Assembly: GCA_039621445.1 (NCBI GenBank)
Contig: CP154954.1
Location: 9,116,634-9,180,633 of the forward strand
Direction: 5' to 3'
Source: Euglena gracilis
Taxonomy: Eukaryota > Euglenida > Euglenophyceae > Euglenales
Length of the DNA: 64,000 bases
Under the pieces are notes generated by a model. That model saw only the letters and a program-made list of their open reading frames with translations, searched no databases and was not told where the DNA came from. Of the stretch, positions 10,028-19,479 are shown one piece after another (position 1 is the first letter of the stretch; every line of letters begins with the position of its first letter). A program made the position numbers and the translations under genes.

Positions 10028-10995
10028 CGCCATCAGGTCCTGGTCTTCGTCTTGCGGGGCTGCGGCCGGGGTGGCTGCAGCTGGCGGCACGGCGGCCGCC
10101 ACAGGCGGCACGGCGGCTGCCACTGGCGGCACGGCGGGAGGGCTGGGGTGCCCCCCCACCTTGGGTGGGCCGGCCGACTTCTTCGGGACGGCGGCACCGG
10201 GCGGCTTTGCGGCCGCCTGGCCTCGGGTTGTCACGGCGATCGCTGCGGACGGTGGGATGCGCGTGCGCTGGCCGCGGGCGGGGACGATGCTTGCTCGGCG
10301 GACGGGGATCGCACGGCGGGTGCTGCTGCCGGTGCCGCTGCTGGCCGTACGGAAAACCGCACGGTGCGTGGTGTGGCGGGCTGCTGCTGCTGCTTGGGCT
10401 GCGCGGACAACGCCGGGTGCTGCGGCTGCTCGGGCTGCCCGGGCGATGCCAGCGCTGTCGCACTGGGCACTCGCACGGTCGGTGCTGCAGTCGCCGCCGG
10501 CGCGGTGGGGTGCGGTGGGGGCGGCGGTCGGATTGCCGGACTTCCGGCTGCCGGAATCCCGGCGGGCGCCGCCTCGGAGGCCGGTGTCCCGGCCGATGCC
10601 GCCGTGGTTGCCGGTGTCCCGGCTGGCGGCGATGGGGATGCCGCATTTGCGGTCGGGAGGGGGCACACCTTGTCCACCGGGTGTACTGCCTTCGGGCAGC
10701 TGCGCTCCGCGGCCTTCTCCTCTCGGATCTGCTGCTCCATCTCCTCGGCGTCCGCTGCCGTCCCGTGCCAGCAGGAGTCTCTGTACTCCTGGCTGGCCGG
10801 GTACGCCCACCGCGACAGCGCGTCCCCCACCTCGTTCTTCTCCCCCGGCACGTACACCACCTCCACCATGTGCTCGTTGAGCTTGGAGTGCCACCTCGCC
10901 CGCCGGCCCTGCGGTCCCGCTCCTCGGGCGACGTGCTCCTTGTACCAGCTCTCCAAGGACCGGTGGTCCGTCAGCACCAGGACCTTCTGCCCGGT
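10028..10995 (-). pseudogene. RNase H C-terminal half and Pro/Ala linker of element 2
   Basis: In the frame ending at 10231, TGQKVLVLTDHRSLESW (RNase H Asp), GRRARWHSKL and YVPGEKNEVGDALSRWAYPAS form the end of RNase H. They are followed by an acidic helix and a long Pro/Ala-rich linker to about 10231. This frame differs from the RNase H N-terminal half (shift near 10990) and from the integrase (shift somewhere between about 10030 and 10250). The proline-rich linker sits where element 3 also has a low-complexity linker. Confidence 0.75.
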
Positions 10996-11798
10996 GATGT
11001 AGCCGCCCACTTGTCCAGCGCGCTCACCACCGCGTACGTCTCCTTGTCCCGGGTGTCCCACCGCAGCCGCTGCCCCTCCGTCAGCTTCCTGCTCATGAAG
11101 CCCACCGCCACCGACGCCCCGGGCTTCAGGAGCTCCTCCACCGATGGGATGCCCTCCACCTTCGGCAGCTGCTCCAGCACGGCGCCCACCGCGTAATCGG
11201 AGGCGTCCGTGCGGAGCACGAACGGCTTGTTCATGTCCACGTGCCACAGCTCCAGGTCCGCCACCAGCGCTGCCTTCAGCTTCTCGAACGCCTCCAGCTC
11301 GGCCGCGGACCACACGATGGGGTGCTTGCTGCCCGCCCGGGACAAATCCCGCGGTAGCTTCAGCTTCTCCTGCAGGGGGGCGGCCAGCTCCGAGTACATA
11401 CGTACATACCCCGAATAATAATTGCAGAGGCCGAGAAAGGCGCGCAAACTCGTCACATTGGCCGGGGGTTGCCACCGCTGCACCGCCGCCAGCTTGCCGC
11501 TCGCGGGCACGCGCTTGCCCTCCCCCAGCACGTGCCCCACGAACTCCGCCCTCTTGCGGAACAGCTGCGCCTTCTTCTTGTCCGCCACCCACCGATCCGC
11601 CTCCAGCGCCCGCAGGGTCTCCCGCAGATCCCCCGCGTGCCGCCTGATCAGCTCCTCGTCGCTCCACCCCGGCAGCCGCCTCGTGCTCACCAGGATGTCG
11701 TCGAAGTAGGGGTGGGTGTGGGCGGAGACGTTGCGGCAGGTCGCGTCGATGTCCCTCTGGAGCAGCGCCGGACCGACGTTGATGCCCTGGGGCACCAC
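10971..11798 (-). pseudogene. RT palm/thumb and RNase H N-terminal half of element 2
   Basis: The frame begins right after an in-frame TAG (11799-11801) with VPQGINVGPALLQRD. It contains the catalytic YFDDILVSTR, the thumb (EFVGHVLGEGKR, LRAFLGLCNYYSGY), the connection, and the RNase H start FVLRTDASDYAVGAVLEQL with its first Asp, plus SRKLTEGQRLRW. It runs out of frame near 10990 just before LVLTDHRSLES. All catalytic residues that can be seen are present. Confidence 0.85.
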
Positions 11799-11801
11799 GG
11801 T

Positions 11802-12221
11802 CTACTGCCAGAGGCCGCCGGGCAGGTGGATGTTGGTGATGGGTCGGCTTTCCTCCGCCATGGCCACCTGGTGGAAGGCGTCCCGCAGGTCCACCGTCGA
11901 GAAGATCTCGCACTTCGCCTGCTCGCTCACGATGTCCTCCGTCAGCGGTAGGGGGTAGGAGTCACTCTGCAGCATCTTGTTGGTCAAGCTGTAGTCGCAC
12001 ACCAGCCTCCACTTGCCCGACTTCTTGCGGATGGGGAAGGCGGCCGCCCTCCACGGCCCCCGCCCCGCCTCCAGCTTGCCGTCCGCCAGGCACTCCCGCT
12101 CCATCTCCCTCAGGGCCTCCAGCCGCTCGCCCTTGAGGTTGATGATCCGGCCCACCACTGGGGTTGCTCCCGGCTTCAGCTCAGCACTGCCTTCCCATGG
12201 GTGCCCCGCGCCGGGGGACAC
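11802..12221 (-). pseudogene. RT fingers of element 2, ending at a nonsense codon
   Basis: WRAAAFPIRKKSGKWRLVCDY and the first catalytic Asp in FSTVDLRDAFHQV mark the N-terminal half of RT. The frame ends in LPGGLWQ-TAG; the stop stands where related RTs have Trp (element 3 has MQWKV), so a TGG to TAG change is likely. The next codons continue the RT in the same frame. Confidence 0.85.
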
Positions 12222-12631
12222 GGCCAGACCCGCTCACGGAACACCCGGCCTTCGAACTCGTTGATGATCTCGTCCCGCAGCTGCCGCGCCAAGGGATGGT
12301 CGACATCATCTTCCGTCTCCACCACCCCTCGCACCGCCTTCGCCGCTTCTTCGGCCTCCTTCAGCATCATCGCCACTTCTCGGACTGCTGCCTCGTCCGT
12401 GGTCAGCTGCCGCATCTTCTTCACCGTGGAGAGGTAGCCGTCCAGCTCGTCTTCGTCTTCATCATCATCTTCCTCCTTCTTCTCTTCGTCTCCACGCCGC
12501 CTCAGGATCCACTTGGGGTCCGCGTGGAGCTGCAAGGTGTCGTGCCATGCCTCGATATCCTGCCGGTCCTCCCGGCGCCATCGATACCCCAGTATCAGAT
12601 CCGTGCTGAGGCAGCCGTCGTACGCCACCAC
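12176..12631 (-). pseudogene. End of protease and acidic linker of element 2
   Basis: AYDGCLSTDLILGYRWRRED is the expected end of the protease fold (compare ILSYPWL and ILSYVWL in elements 1 and 3). It is followed by a strongly acidic segment and FEGRVFRERVWPCPPARGTHG, which leads into RT. The shift from the upstream frame is near 12632 and the shift into RT is near 12195, beside a C/G-rich stretch. Confidence 0.75.
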
Positions 12632-14075
12632 CTTCGTCGTCCACGTCCTCGGTCTCCGCTCCGTCGTCGGTCTGGGCCGCGAAGGACAGCTTCAGCTCTG
12701 CTTCTCGTTGTCCTCCGGGTAGTGCTTCTCCGCTCACCGTGCGCAGCACCAAGGGTCTTGTTGCCGCGTGGAACACCGACTCCGGGAACAGCTCCTTCTT
12801 CACAAGGGAGGTCTGCGCCCCCGTATCGATCAAGGCCTTCGCCTGGATCTTCATCCCGCCTGCCTCCACCTCCACGTCCATCAGCAGCTGGTAGCACCCC
12901 CCACGGTGCTCCATCCGGCCGACCGTGAACGGCCGGTTCGGGAGGTGCTGCCACGGTCGCACCACCACCTTCCGCACCTTCTTCGCCTCCTCCGCCGCCG
13001 CCACTTCTTCCCGTGCCTTCTCCCCCAGGCACAGGTACCGCACCACTCCCTCCGGGATGCGGTAGGCCTCCTCCCTTGTGCACCTGCGCTCGCCACCACT
13101 GCCTCCCAGCTGTAGCCGATGTCGTCGTACGCCGTCTGGTCCTTCCACCATGCTGCCGCACTTCCCACCACAGATGACGTCGTCCAGCTCCTTCGCCATC
13201 GCGTCGCTGACCCAGAAGCGGGTCGGATTGCGATACCCGTACTCCGCGAAGCGGCAGTAGTCGATATCCACGTACCGCACTCCGCGCAGGACTCGTCGCC
13301 ACCGCAGCAAGCCGAACCTCGGGTTTTCAATCCACCAGCGCGTAGGCGCCAAGTACTCCACCAGCTCCCTCGTGGCCTTCACCACCGCGTCCGCCATGCG
13401 GAGCCTCCTCTTGCGGGTGGTGAGGGCTGCGGAGTACTCGGTACAGGGCGGGGACGCCGCGATGACCTCGAAGTAGCCGGGAGCGTACTGTTCCCAGTAC
13501 CTCCACTTCCTCACGTCGGCCACGATGTCCGGCTTCCACTTCTCGTCCCAGTCCACGCTGATCACCTTGAAGCCCATCTTCTCCAGCGCTCTTCTGACAC
13601 TGCCCGTTCCGGAGAACAGGTCCAGCGCCCATCTTTCCTTCTCTTCCTTCGCCGCCTTCTTCACCGGCTCTTTCTTCTCCTTCTTTGCCGGTGCTTTCTT
13701 CACCTCCTTCGCCGGTGCTTGTCTTTCTTGTGGTGGTGTCTTGTGGAGACTTGGTGATGCCTTCGGTGATGATGTTGTCGGTGTTGTTGATGGCGATGAC
13801 GTGGATCTTGGTAGACTCGATCTCGATGCGGTCTTCGTTGCCGATGCCGTCGGCGTTGATGAGGTCGATGATGTCTTCGTTGCCGATGTCGTCGGCGTTG
13901 ATGAGGACGATGATGTCACCTTCGCCTTCGGCACGCTCGGTGATGTTGATGGGGACGATGGTGTCGGCTTCGCCTTCGACACCTGCCGCAGGCAGGGTCT
14001 CTCCCCTTCCTTTGGAGACTTCCTGCCTCTTCTCTTTCTTTGGACCAGCCGCCATCCTTCTTCTTCATACTCCAC
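12465..14075 (-). CDS. Cytosine-5 DNA methyltransferase and protease region (element 2 pol)
   Basis: An N-terminal Ser/Thr/Lys-rich, probably disordered arm (residues 1-148 of this frame) precedes the methyltransferase (about residues 149-355). SAM-binding motif I is DLFSGTGS (152-159) with an acidic end of strand 2 (VISVDWD). Motif IV SPPCTEYS has the catalytic Cys at 211, and a motif VI-like WWIENPRFG has Glu at 250. The motif VIII-X target-recognition region is short or absent; instead there is a Cys-containing RNPTRFW...CGGKCG stretch. The protease active site ALIDTGAQTSLV (DTG 417-419) follows. The frame is open up to the gag UGA, so the first codon given (GTG) is not a real start: the protein is probably made by readthrough. 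The real frame is lost near 12632. Confidence 0.85.
   Translation of the reverse strand: MEYEEEGWRLVQRKRRGRKSPKEGERPCLRQVSKAKPTPSSPSTSPSVPKAKVTSSSSSTPTTSATKTSSTSSTPTASATKTASRSSLPRSTSSPSTTPTTSSPKASPSLHKTPPQERQAPAKEVKKAPAKKEKKEPVKKAAKEEKERWALDLFSGTGSVRRALEKMGFKVISVDWDEKWKPDIVADVRKWRYWEQYAPGYFEVIAASPPCTEYSAALTTRKRRLRMADAVVKATRELVEYLAPTRWWIENPRFGLLRWRRVLRGVRYVDIDYCRFAEYGYRNPTRFWVSDAMAKELDDVICGGKCGSMVEGPDGVRRHRLQLGGSGGERRCTREEAYRIPEGVVRYLCLGEKAREEVAAAEEAKKVRKVVVRPWQHLPNRPFTVGRMEHRGGCYQLLMDVEVEAGGMKIQAKALIDTGAQTSLVKKELFPESVFHAATRPLVLRTVSGEALPGGQREAELKLSFAAQTDDGAETEDVDDEGGGVRRLPQHGSDTGVSMAPGGPAGYRGMARHLAAPRGPQVDPEAAWRRREEGGR
13011..13631 (-). other. Methyltransferase domain of element 2 (C5 type)
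   Basis: Domain limits inside the pol frame. The order DLFSGTGS, PPC, ENP and the spacing of about 55 and 40 residues between them fit C5 cytosine methyltransferases of the short type. A homologous domain in element 3 (31356-31976) shares the DLFSGTGSV core, the CTE[YF]S loop and a PTRF[WF] motif. Here the MTase lies upstream of the protease. Confidence 0.85.
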
Positions 14076-14162
14076 TGCTCTTACCAGCCTCGTCCCTGGT
14101 GCGGATGTCGGCTGGGGGGTTGACTGCCGGTCCAGGCCCTTCCCCTCGGGACCTGGACGGCC

Positions 14163-14168
14163 CCGTCA
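14163..14168 (-). promoter_or_regulatory. Candidate stop-codon readthrough site TGA-CGG (gag/pol, element 2)
   Basis: Gag ends with CAA TGA CGG GGC. The codons after the TGA stay open in the same frame through the methyltransferase and protease to about 12632. UGA followed by CGG is a known leaky context in some plant RNA viruses. A single in-frame stop between gag and pol suggests that Gag-Pol is made by readthrough. Confidence 0.65.
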
Positions 14169-17100
14169 TTGCTGCGTCGATGTCGTCCCGGCCGCTTCTC
14201 CTTTGCCGGAACCTTTCTCGCCGCCTTTGCCTTTCCCCTTACCCTTGCCTTTGCCTTTTCCACCATCTTTCCCCTTGCCTTCGCCTTTGCCGGTCCATCC
14301 TTCATTCCACGGCTGCTGATTGCCTTTGCCTCGGCCAGCCCAGCCTTGGGCATCGTTGGAGTCCTTGGTCTCGTCCACCTTCTTCGCTTCACCTTCCTTT
14401 TCTTTCTTCACCGCTTCCTTCTTCACTTCCTTGATGTTGGACTCCTCCTGGACTCCTTGATTGGCCTTGGTGTCGGTCTCGTCATCTTCATCTTCGACAT
14501 CCACTTCCCGCTGCCATCTTGTGGGTGCCGCCGGTTTGCGGTGGGCCGGCTCGGGATCGCCCATGGTGGCGGCCCGCTGGTCCACCCTCAGCCACCGCAC
14601 CATGAGGTCGTTGACTTGGGTGGCGGTGAACTCCACGGTGTCCGGGGCCACCCGGACGATGGCTCCACCAGACAGCTTCTGCCGGTCGTACACCGCCTTG
14701 ATGGCCGCCCGGTGGTCATCGTCCGCCGGGACCACCTTGATTCTTCTGCCTTGGCGATCCACTTTCTTCGGCACGACGCCCGTCTCCTCCACCACCATCT
14801 CCGTCGCCTCCGCCACCGTCACATCCTCCGGTAGGCCTTCCAGGACCAGCGCAGCGTGATCACGGCGCCGATCCTCTTCATGGGCCAGCCGCTTCCTCCA
14901 TGGCTGGCCCAGCTGGTCCACCACCAGGCGGGCTAGCTCCACGTCCGTCATGTCCCCGATCTTCATCGCCAGCGCCTTGGCGTTGGCGAAGTACTCCCGC
15001 CACTCGCGCTCCGTCAGCTTGCCCCGCGTCACCACCTTGAGGTGACGGAGCTTCCTTCGTAGTGCTTCTCGGTCGTCTCCACCCAGCTCGAGGTCCAGCC
15101 TCGCCCACAGCTCCTCGAACGGCATCTCCGGGTAGGTCTCCACCATCAGGTCGATGTGCAACGCCGTCGCCTCGTCCACCGTACTCCGCAGCAGCGCCAC
15201 CCGCTGCGCCTCGCTGAGGAGGGGGACCATCCCCTCCACCTCGCGGAGGTACGGGAGCCACCGCCGCCTCCATTGGGGCCAGTCCTCGGCGTTACCCGAG
15301 AACCGGCCCGGATGCCTCCCCCCGAGCGCATCCAGGAGGTGCGGTGGCAGGATCTGCAGCTGGGGAGCCCCCAGGGTGGTTGCTTGGACTTCTCGGATGG
15401 CGGTTCCCCTCACGGGTGCGGGCACACTCGCCCCGGCACGCATGAGGAGCATCGGTGCTGCATTCGTCGGCACCGGGCGGGATCGCACGAGCCGCAGCTC
15501 CGGTCGGAGCCGCGACGCGGGCGGATTGGCTGGGTCCGCTGGTGTGGCCGCAGTCGCAGCCGGCACCGCAGACTGCATCACCGGCGGGGGCCCGCCGGCA
15601 GGGTGGGCTGATGGCTGCATGGCTGGCTGGGGAGACACCCCGGTGGCGAACGCCACCGCGGGGGTCTGATGCATGGCATGCGATGGGTTGGGATGGACGG
15701 CTTGCTGGTACACCGTGCCTTCGGCACACTGCGGTTCAGTGCCTTCGGCACCCAGGGGCTGGCTTGACACGGGCACAGAGACTTGGGAGACGGGTCGGAC
15801 TTGGACTCGGACAGACTGGGCAGCAGCCACCGGCACCGAAACCGGTGCTGACGGCTTGGACAGGGCGGTGGTTGCGGCTTGCGGGTGTGATGCCGGATGC
15901 TGCGCTGCTCGGTGCGCTGGTGGGGCGGCGGTGCTGGCGGGTCGCGATGCCGGTGCAGACGGATGCGACGACAGCGCGGACTGCTGCACTTGCGCGCGGG
16001 ACGGTTGCGGATGGGATGGTGCACGTTGGGCCGCGGAGGACGACGATTGGCGCTGGGACACGGACAGCGGCTCTGCTCGGATGACTGCGGCGGTGCTCGA
16101 TCGGCGGGGGAATGCATACGCGGATTGCGGCATGGATATCCCTTCCCTTGCCGGGCGCGCGGTTGTTGACGATGAGGACCGCTCAGCCGGGGCTCGGGCC
16201 GCCCCCGCCGATGCAGGCTGGGGGGCGGATTGGTAGGGATCGGCTGCCCCTCGGGTTGGCGGCGTGGTCTGAGCCGCCGAGGACACCGGGGGTCCCCCGG
16301 CTGGGCGGAGACCGGACATCTTGACATTCCACTGCTTGATCTCCTCCTTTGCCATCTGAATGTCCCTGAACAGCGCCGTCACCACTTGGTCCACTTCCCG
16401 GAGGGCCTTCTCCAAGTACACCCTGCACTTGCCCTCCAACTCCACGGATATCCGGTCGGCCAGCTTGTTGAAATATTGCACCTGCAACGCCGGGATCTCG
16501 GTCTTGGAGTTGAGCTCCATCCGCTGCAGTCGCTCCTCCATCTGCCGCACCACCGTGGCGATCTCCTCCCGCGTCACCATGGCTCCCCGGAGACGGGCCA
16601 CCTCCACTGCCGTTTCCGGGTCCACCACCCGGGCCGCACCCTCGCCGGGGCCGGCACGCACCATCGCCGTCAAGCCTTGCACCTCTGCCTCGCGGCATCG
16701 GTGCTCAGCCTGCACGGCGGCGATTGCTTGGGCCGCCTCATCCGCCGCCTTTCGGGCGGCCGCCTTGGCTTGCGCCACTTGGCCCTCGAGCCGTCCGTGC
16801 TGGGCTTGGATGGTCTCCATGAACTGCGCGATGACCTTGCCTTGCCCCTCCGCCACTTGCCGATAGGCCGCCGCGGACGCATCCTTCGTGGCCTTGATCT
16901 CCTTGTCCATCTCCTCCAGCGCCGCGGTGGGCCAGTCATCCCACATCTCCCGGGTGCCGTTGCCCAGGAGGTCGAGCTGGGCCACCACGTGCCCGAGACT
17001 CGCCTCCACGCCGCGGACTTGGGCGCCCACGGCGTCGATGCGGCTCGTCAGCCACACCGCCACCTCCTCCGACACCCCGGGATACTCGTCCTGCATGGGC

Positions 17101-17294
17101 TGGTCTTGTATCGGGACTTCATCCCCGGCACCCATCTCCTCTTGGTACATCTCGGGGGCCATATCTTCCTCGTATCCCTCACCTGCGGGCTCAGCCTCGT
17201 TGTACATCTCGAGGGTCTGCTCGTACGTCTCCTCTGCCTGGTCATACTCCACACCCGTCGCGTCCTCGTCCATCTCGTCCACGATCCTTGCCAT
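14166..17294 (-). CDS. Gag polyprotein of element 2
   Basis: The first ATG of the open frame gives MARIVDEMDEDATG; the frame is also open upstream to 17492 but only with a GTG. The order is an acidic N terminus, a predicted coiled-coil (Ala, Glu and Gln-rich heptads around residues 80-330), a long Pro/Ser/Ala/Gln disordered stretch, a capsid-like region (about 15330-14880: GNAEDWPQWRRRWLPYLREV, then ELWARLDLELGGDD), and a basic tail with a GKGKGKGK tract in place of a CCHC zinc knuckle. It should assemble particles and bind element RNA. It ends with CAA-TGA-CGG and is in frame with pol. Confidence 0.85.
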   Translation of the reverse strand: MARIVDEMDEDATGVEYDQAEETYEQTLEMYNEAEPAGEGYEEDMAPEMYQEEMGAGDEVPIQDQPMQDEYPGVSEEVAVWLTSRIDAVGAQVRGVEASLGHVVAQLDLLGNGTREMWDDWPTAALEEMDKEIKATKDASAAAYRQVAEGQGKVIAQFMETIQAQHGRLEGQVAQAKAAARKAADEAAQAIAAVQAEHRCREAEVQGLTAMVRAGPGEGAARVVDPETAVEVARLRGAMVTREEIATVVRQMEERLQRMELNSKTEIPALQVQYFNKLADRISVELEGKCRVYLEKALREVDQVVTALFRDIQMAKEEIKQWNVKMSGLRPAGGPPVSSAAQTTPPTRGAADPYQSAPQPASAGAARAPAERSSSSTTARPAREGISMPQSAYAFPRRSSTAAVIRAEPLSVSQRQSSSSAAQRAPSHPQPSRAQVQQSALSSHPSAPASRPASTAAPPAHRAAQHPASHPQAATTALSKPSAPVSVPVAAAQSVRVQVRPVSQVSVPVSSQPLGAEGTEPQCAEGTVYQQAVHPNPSHAMHQTPAVAFATGVSPQPAMQPSAHPAGGPPPVMQSAVPAATAATPADPANPPASRLRPELRLVRSRPVPTNAAPMLLMRAGASVPAPVRGTAIREVQATTLGAPQLQILPPHLLDALGGRHPGRFSGNAEDWPQWRRRWLPYLREVEGMVPLLSEAQRVALLRSTVDEATALHIDLMVETYPEMPFEELWARLDLELGGDDREALRRKLRHLKVVTRGKLTEREWREYFANAKALAMKIGDMTDVELARLVVDQLGQPWRKRLAHEEDRRRDHAALVLEGLPEDVTVAEATEMVVEETGVVPKKVDRQGRRIKVVPADDDHRAAIKAVYDRQKLSGGAIVRVAPDTVEFTATQVNDLMVRWLRVDQRAATMGDPEPAHRKPAAPTRWQREVDVEDEDDETDTKANQGVQEESNIKEVKKEAVKKEKEGEAKKVDETKDSNDAQGWAGRGKGNQQPWNEGWTGKGEGKGKDGGKGKGKGKGKGKGGEKGSGKGEAAGTTSTQQ

Positions 17295-18025
17295 CTTGAG
17301 CGGCCGGTGGGACGATGAGGCTTCAGAAAAGGGGGTTCGTTCCCCCCACACCCTTTGATCCCCCTTGCGGCTCCCTCTGGGGGTGGTGGTGGGGGAGAAC
17401 AGCAGTGCCCCCGCCGCGGCCAGCAGCGGGAAGCGGGCCCGCAGCGGGGTGGCGTCCCGCGGGGACTCCAGCTCCGGCAGCTGGAGCGGCACCAGCGCGA
17501 ACGCCGCCGCGGACGCCGCCGCGGATGCCGCCGCGGACCCCGCCGCGGACGCCGCCGCGGACGCCGCCGCGGATGCCTGCTCGCGCCTGGGACGGCCCGC
17601 CTCGGACGCCGGACGCGGACAGCCGCCGGCGACCTCCCCTTGGACGGCGTGGCTGCTGGGGTGGTGCGCAAGGACTGGGACAGGTACGAGGGTGGGGATG
17701 GGGTGGACAGGATGGGGAATGTGAGCTGGAGTGGGAATGGGAGCTGGGGGTTTGGGCTGAATGGGAGCTGGGGGTTTGGGCTTATCGCCTTTTCTTGAGC
17801 GGGGCTAGGCGGGGAAATGGGGGATTCTTTTTCTGCTGTGCACGCTGAGGGGGACTGAGCAGCGGCATGCGTGTGCGGGGGATTGGGATTGGGTATGGGG
17901 CGGTCTTTTTCATGTTGGGGAGTCCCATGGTGGGGGACACCCACCACCGGGGCGGGGTGAGCCTGGGGAGCCGGATCCATCTTGTCGGTGTGGTTTGTTC
18001 CCAGGAAATTTTGTTCTGTGAAAAA
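17295..18025 (-). other. 5' leader of element 2
   Basis: Between the PBS and the gag ATG. It holds a short tandem GCCGCGGA-type run (about 17510-17580) encoding Ala-rich frames on either strand. No gene is recognised; this is the expected place for packaging signals. Confidence 0.5.
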
Positions 18026-18037
18026 CCTCTGCTACCA
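18026..18037 (-). other. Primer-binding site of element 2
   Basis: The - strand reads TGGTAGCAGAGG, complementary to the 3' end of a eukaryotic initiator tRNA-Met (CCUCUGCUACCA). Its first T overlaps the last base of the LTR. It primes minus-strand DNA synthesis. Confidence 0.85.
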
Positions 18038-18676
18038 GTTTCCCGAACGATTTTGTTTTTGCCCAGCCTTCACTCCCGGGGGTCCGTGAGGGGGTACCGG
18101 CGGGGTGGGGGGTAGGCGCGATGGGCTCTGGGGAGAGGGGTAGGTTCGGGATACTCCCCTTCCCACGTAGGATTTTTTCCCGGGGACCGAAGGCCCTCCT
18201 TTTTGGGGAGTGGTTGGAGGGGGGAGTCCGGCTTGGCGTCCCTTCCGGCATTGGGGGGGGGGTTTAGGAAAAGGCCTGGTTACCCTCCCCTAGGCTTCAG
18301 ATACCCCAGCACCAACACCTTTTTGGCTTGTACTGTTCTCCTGCGCCAGCAGATAACCAATCTTTTGTAATCTTTTGCTTGCTCCGCCCTTGGATTTTTG
18401 ACTTTCTTGAACTTTTGCACTTCCTTGGCTCCAGTGCCTTTCTTTGAATTGCCTTGAAAATCCTTGAAAATTGATATAATTTGACCTTGGTCTTGATTCA
18501 GCAGGCACAATCTTGAATTGAAACCATGGGTAAAAAGAGGGAGCCTGCAGTGAAAAACAGAACAGTTGGAGGTGCGGTTTGCGCTATTCTGATGCTGAAT
18601 TAGCGCAGTGGTTCGCTATATACAACAGCAGGCTGCTATAGTGGCAATGGAAGGTGCAGCGGCCGGTCCGCCAACT
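18037..18676 (-). repeat. 5' LTR of element 2
   Basis: About 640 bp, almost identical to 4758-5395 (one visible substitution and two extra G in a G-run near 18251). Same AGTT...AACT termini. It should contain the promoter and polyadenylation signals; an AT-rich ATTATATCAAT on the - strand near 18470-18480 could serve as a TATA-like box, which is only a guess. Confidence 0.92.
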
Positions 18677-18680
18677 CGTG
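18677..18680. other. Target-site duplication CGTG of element 2, right copy
   Basis: Matches 4754-4757 directly outside the LTR. Confidence 0.6.
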
Positions 18681-19479
18681 TACCTTGTTTTTGTGGCTCA
18701 TTTTCTTTCGGGTTTCATTCTGATTTTTTCTGATTTCTTCAATTTTTTTTGTTCAATTTCCATTTTTTTTGAGGGTCCGACTAATGTCGCAAGGGAGGGG
18801 TTGTCGACTGTCGGGGGCGTCCGACAGTCAAAAATGGTAAGGCGGAAGCTTTGAAAACACGGAATTTTTCATTCCGCGCATTCAATTAGAAAAGACTAAT
18901 TTGGGGTTCAAATTTAACACAATTTGCTTCCGCAGACCTTTGTGCGTTTTTTTTGACATTGGCATCAATCAACAATCGAATTGGAGAATCGAAATCAAGA
19001 GAAGGTACATTGTTTGCAAGAATTGTCAATTTCAGGTCCCTCTTCCCAGTTTCACGGTGTGTGCGTGTTTCTGTTGCCTTTTACCACCATCCATTGCCAC
19101 AAAACACCCACCCTGACCATTTCCAGTGTTTTCGCATACTTAAGAAAAGGTGGGTGAAATGGCTACGTGGGGACTGAAATTTGGGACTACATTTTTGAAG
19201 GAACGGAATTTTGACTTTGTGCAAGATTTCAGGGGGAAAGCAAATTCGATCCTACGCACACCCCTCTGGTCGGGGGGTACACCAGTGGGCGAAACGGGGG
19301 GTGGCCTGAGCCCTCCACCACCCGGAAAAACACTGGCAACGGCAGCCTCAAGGGTGGGTGTAGGGGACGAGGCAGCCGGCCGGGGGGCTGGGGTCTCGGG
19401 TCCGACACTCGCAGGGGGGGCGCCGGGTGTGAACATTGGTCAGTTGTGGCTTCAGGGGGGGTATCCCCATTTTGTCCAA
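18681..19479. other. No gene recognised
   Basis: AT-rich sequence with short imperfect palindromes (for example CGGAATTTTTCATTCCG near 18860) and a G-rich stretch at 19260-19460. Short frames show no recognisable domain. If element 2 landed in element 1, part of this could be the remaining 3' end of element 1, but no LTR partner is visible. Confidence 0.4.

Larger units (their letters stand above)
4758..18676 (-). mobile_element. Ty3/gypsy chromovirus carrying a cytosine MTase (element 2)
   Basis: A complete LTR retrotransposon of about 13.9 kb on the - strand. From its 5' end: LTR 18037-18676, PBS 18026-18037, gag 14166-17294, a single UGA, then methyltransferase, protease, RT, RNase H, integrase, chromodomain to 7754, a C-rich tandem array, polypurine tract 5396-5407 and LTR 4758-5395. 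The LTRs differ by about one substitution and two bases in a G-run, so insertion was recent. Pol nevertheless has several frameshifts and a nonsense codon, so this copy was either moved in trans, decayed very fast, or contains assembly errors. Its GC content is clearly higher than in element 3. Confidence 0.95.

Noticed and set aside
7754-10894. Frame upstream of the integrase (10028-10894) as protein
   Set aside because: The same DNA in the frame ending at 10231 gives a clear RNase H end; the 7754-10894 frame there is Gly/Arg/Ala noise.
8175-11200. Long + strand frames (for example 8282-9526 and 9536-11002)
   Set aside because: Antisense shadows of the GC-rich integrase and RNase H of element 2; no conserved domain.
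18590-18680. tRNA-like sequence in the LTR (TAGCGCAGTGGTTCGCTATA)
   Set aside because: It recalls a B-box-like motif but no cloverleaf can be drawn, and it lies inside the LTR of a gypsy element.
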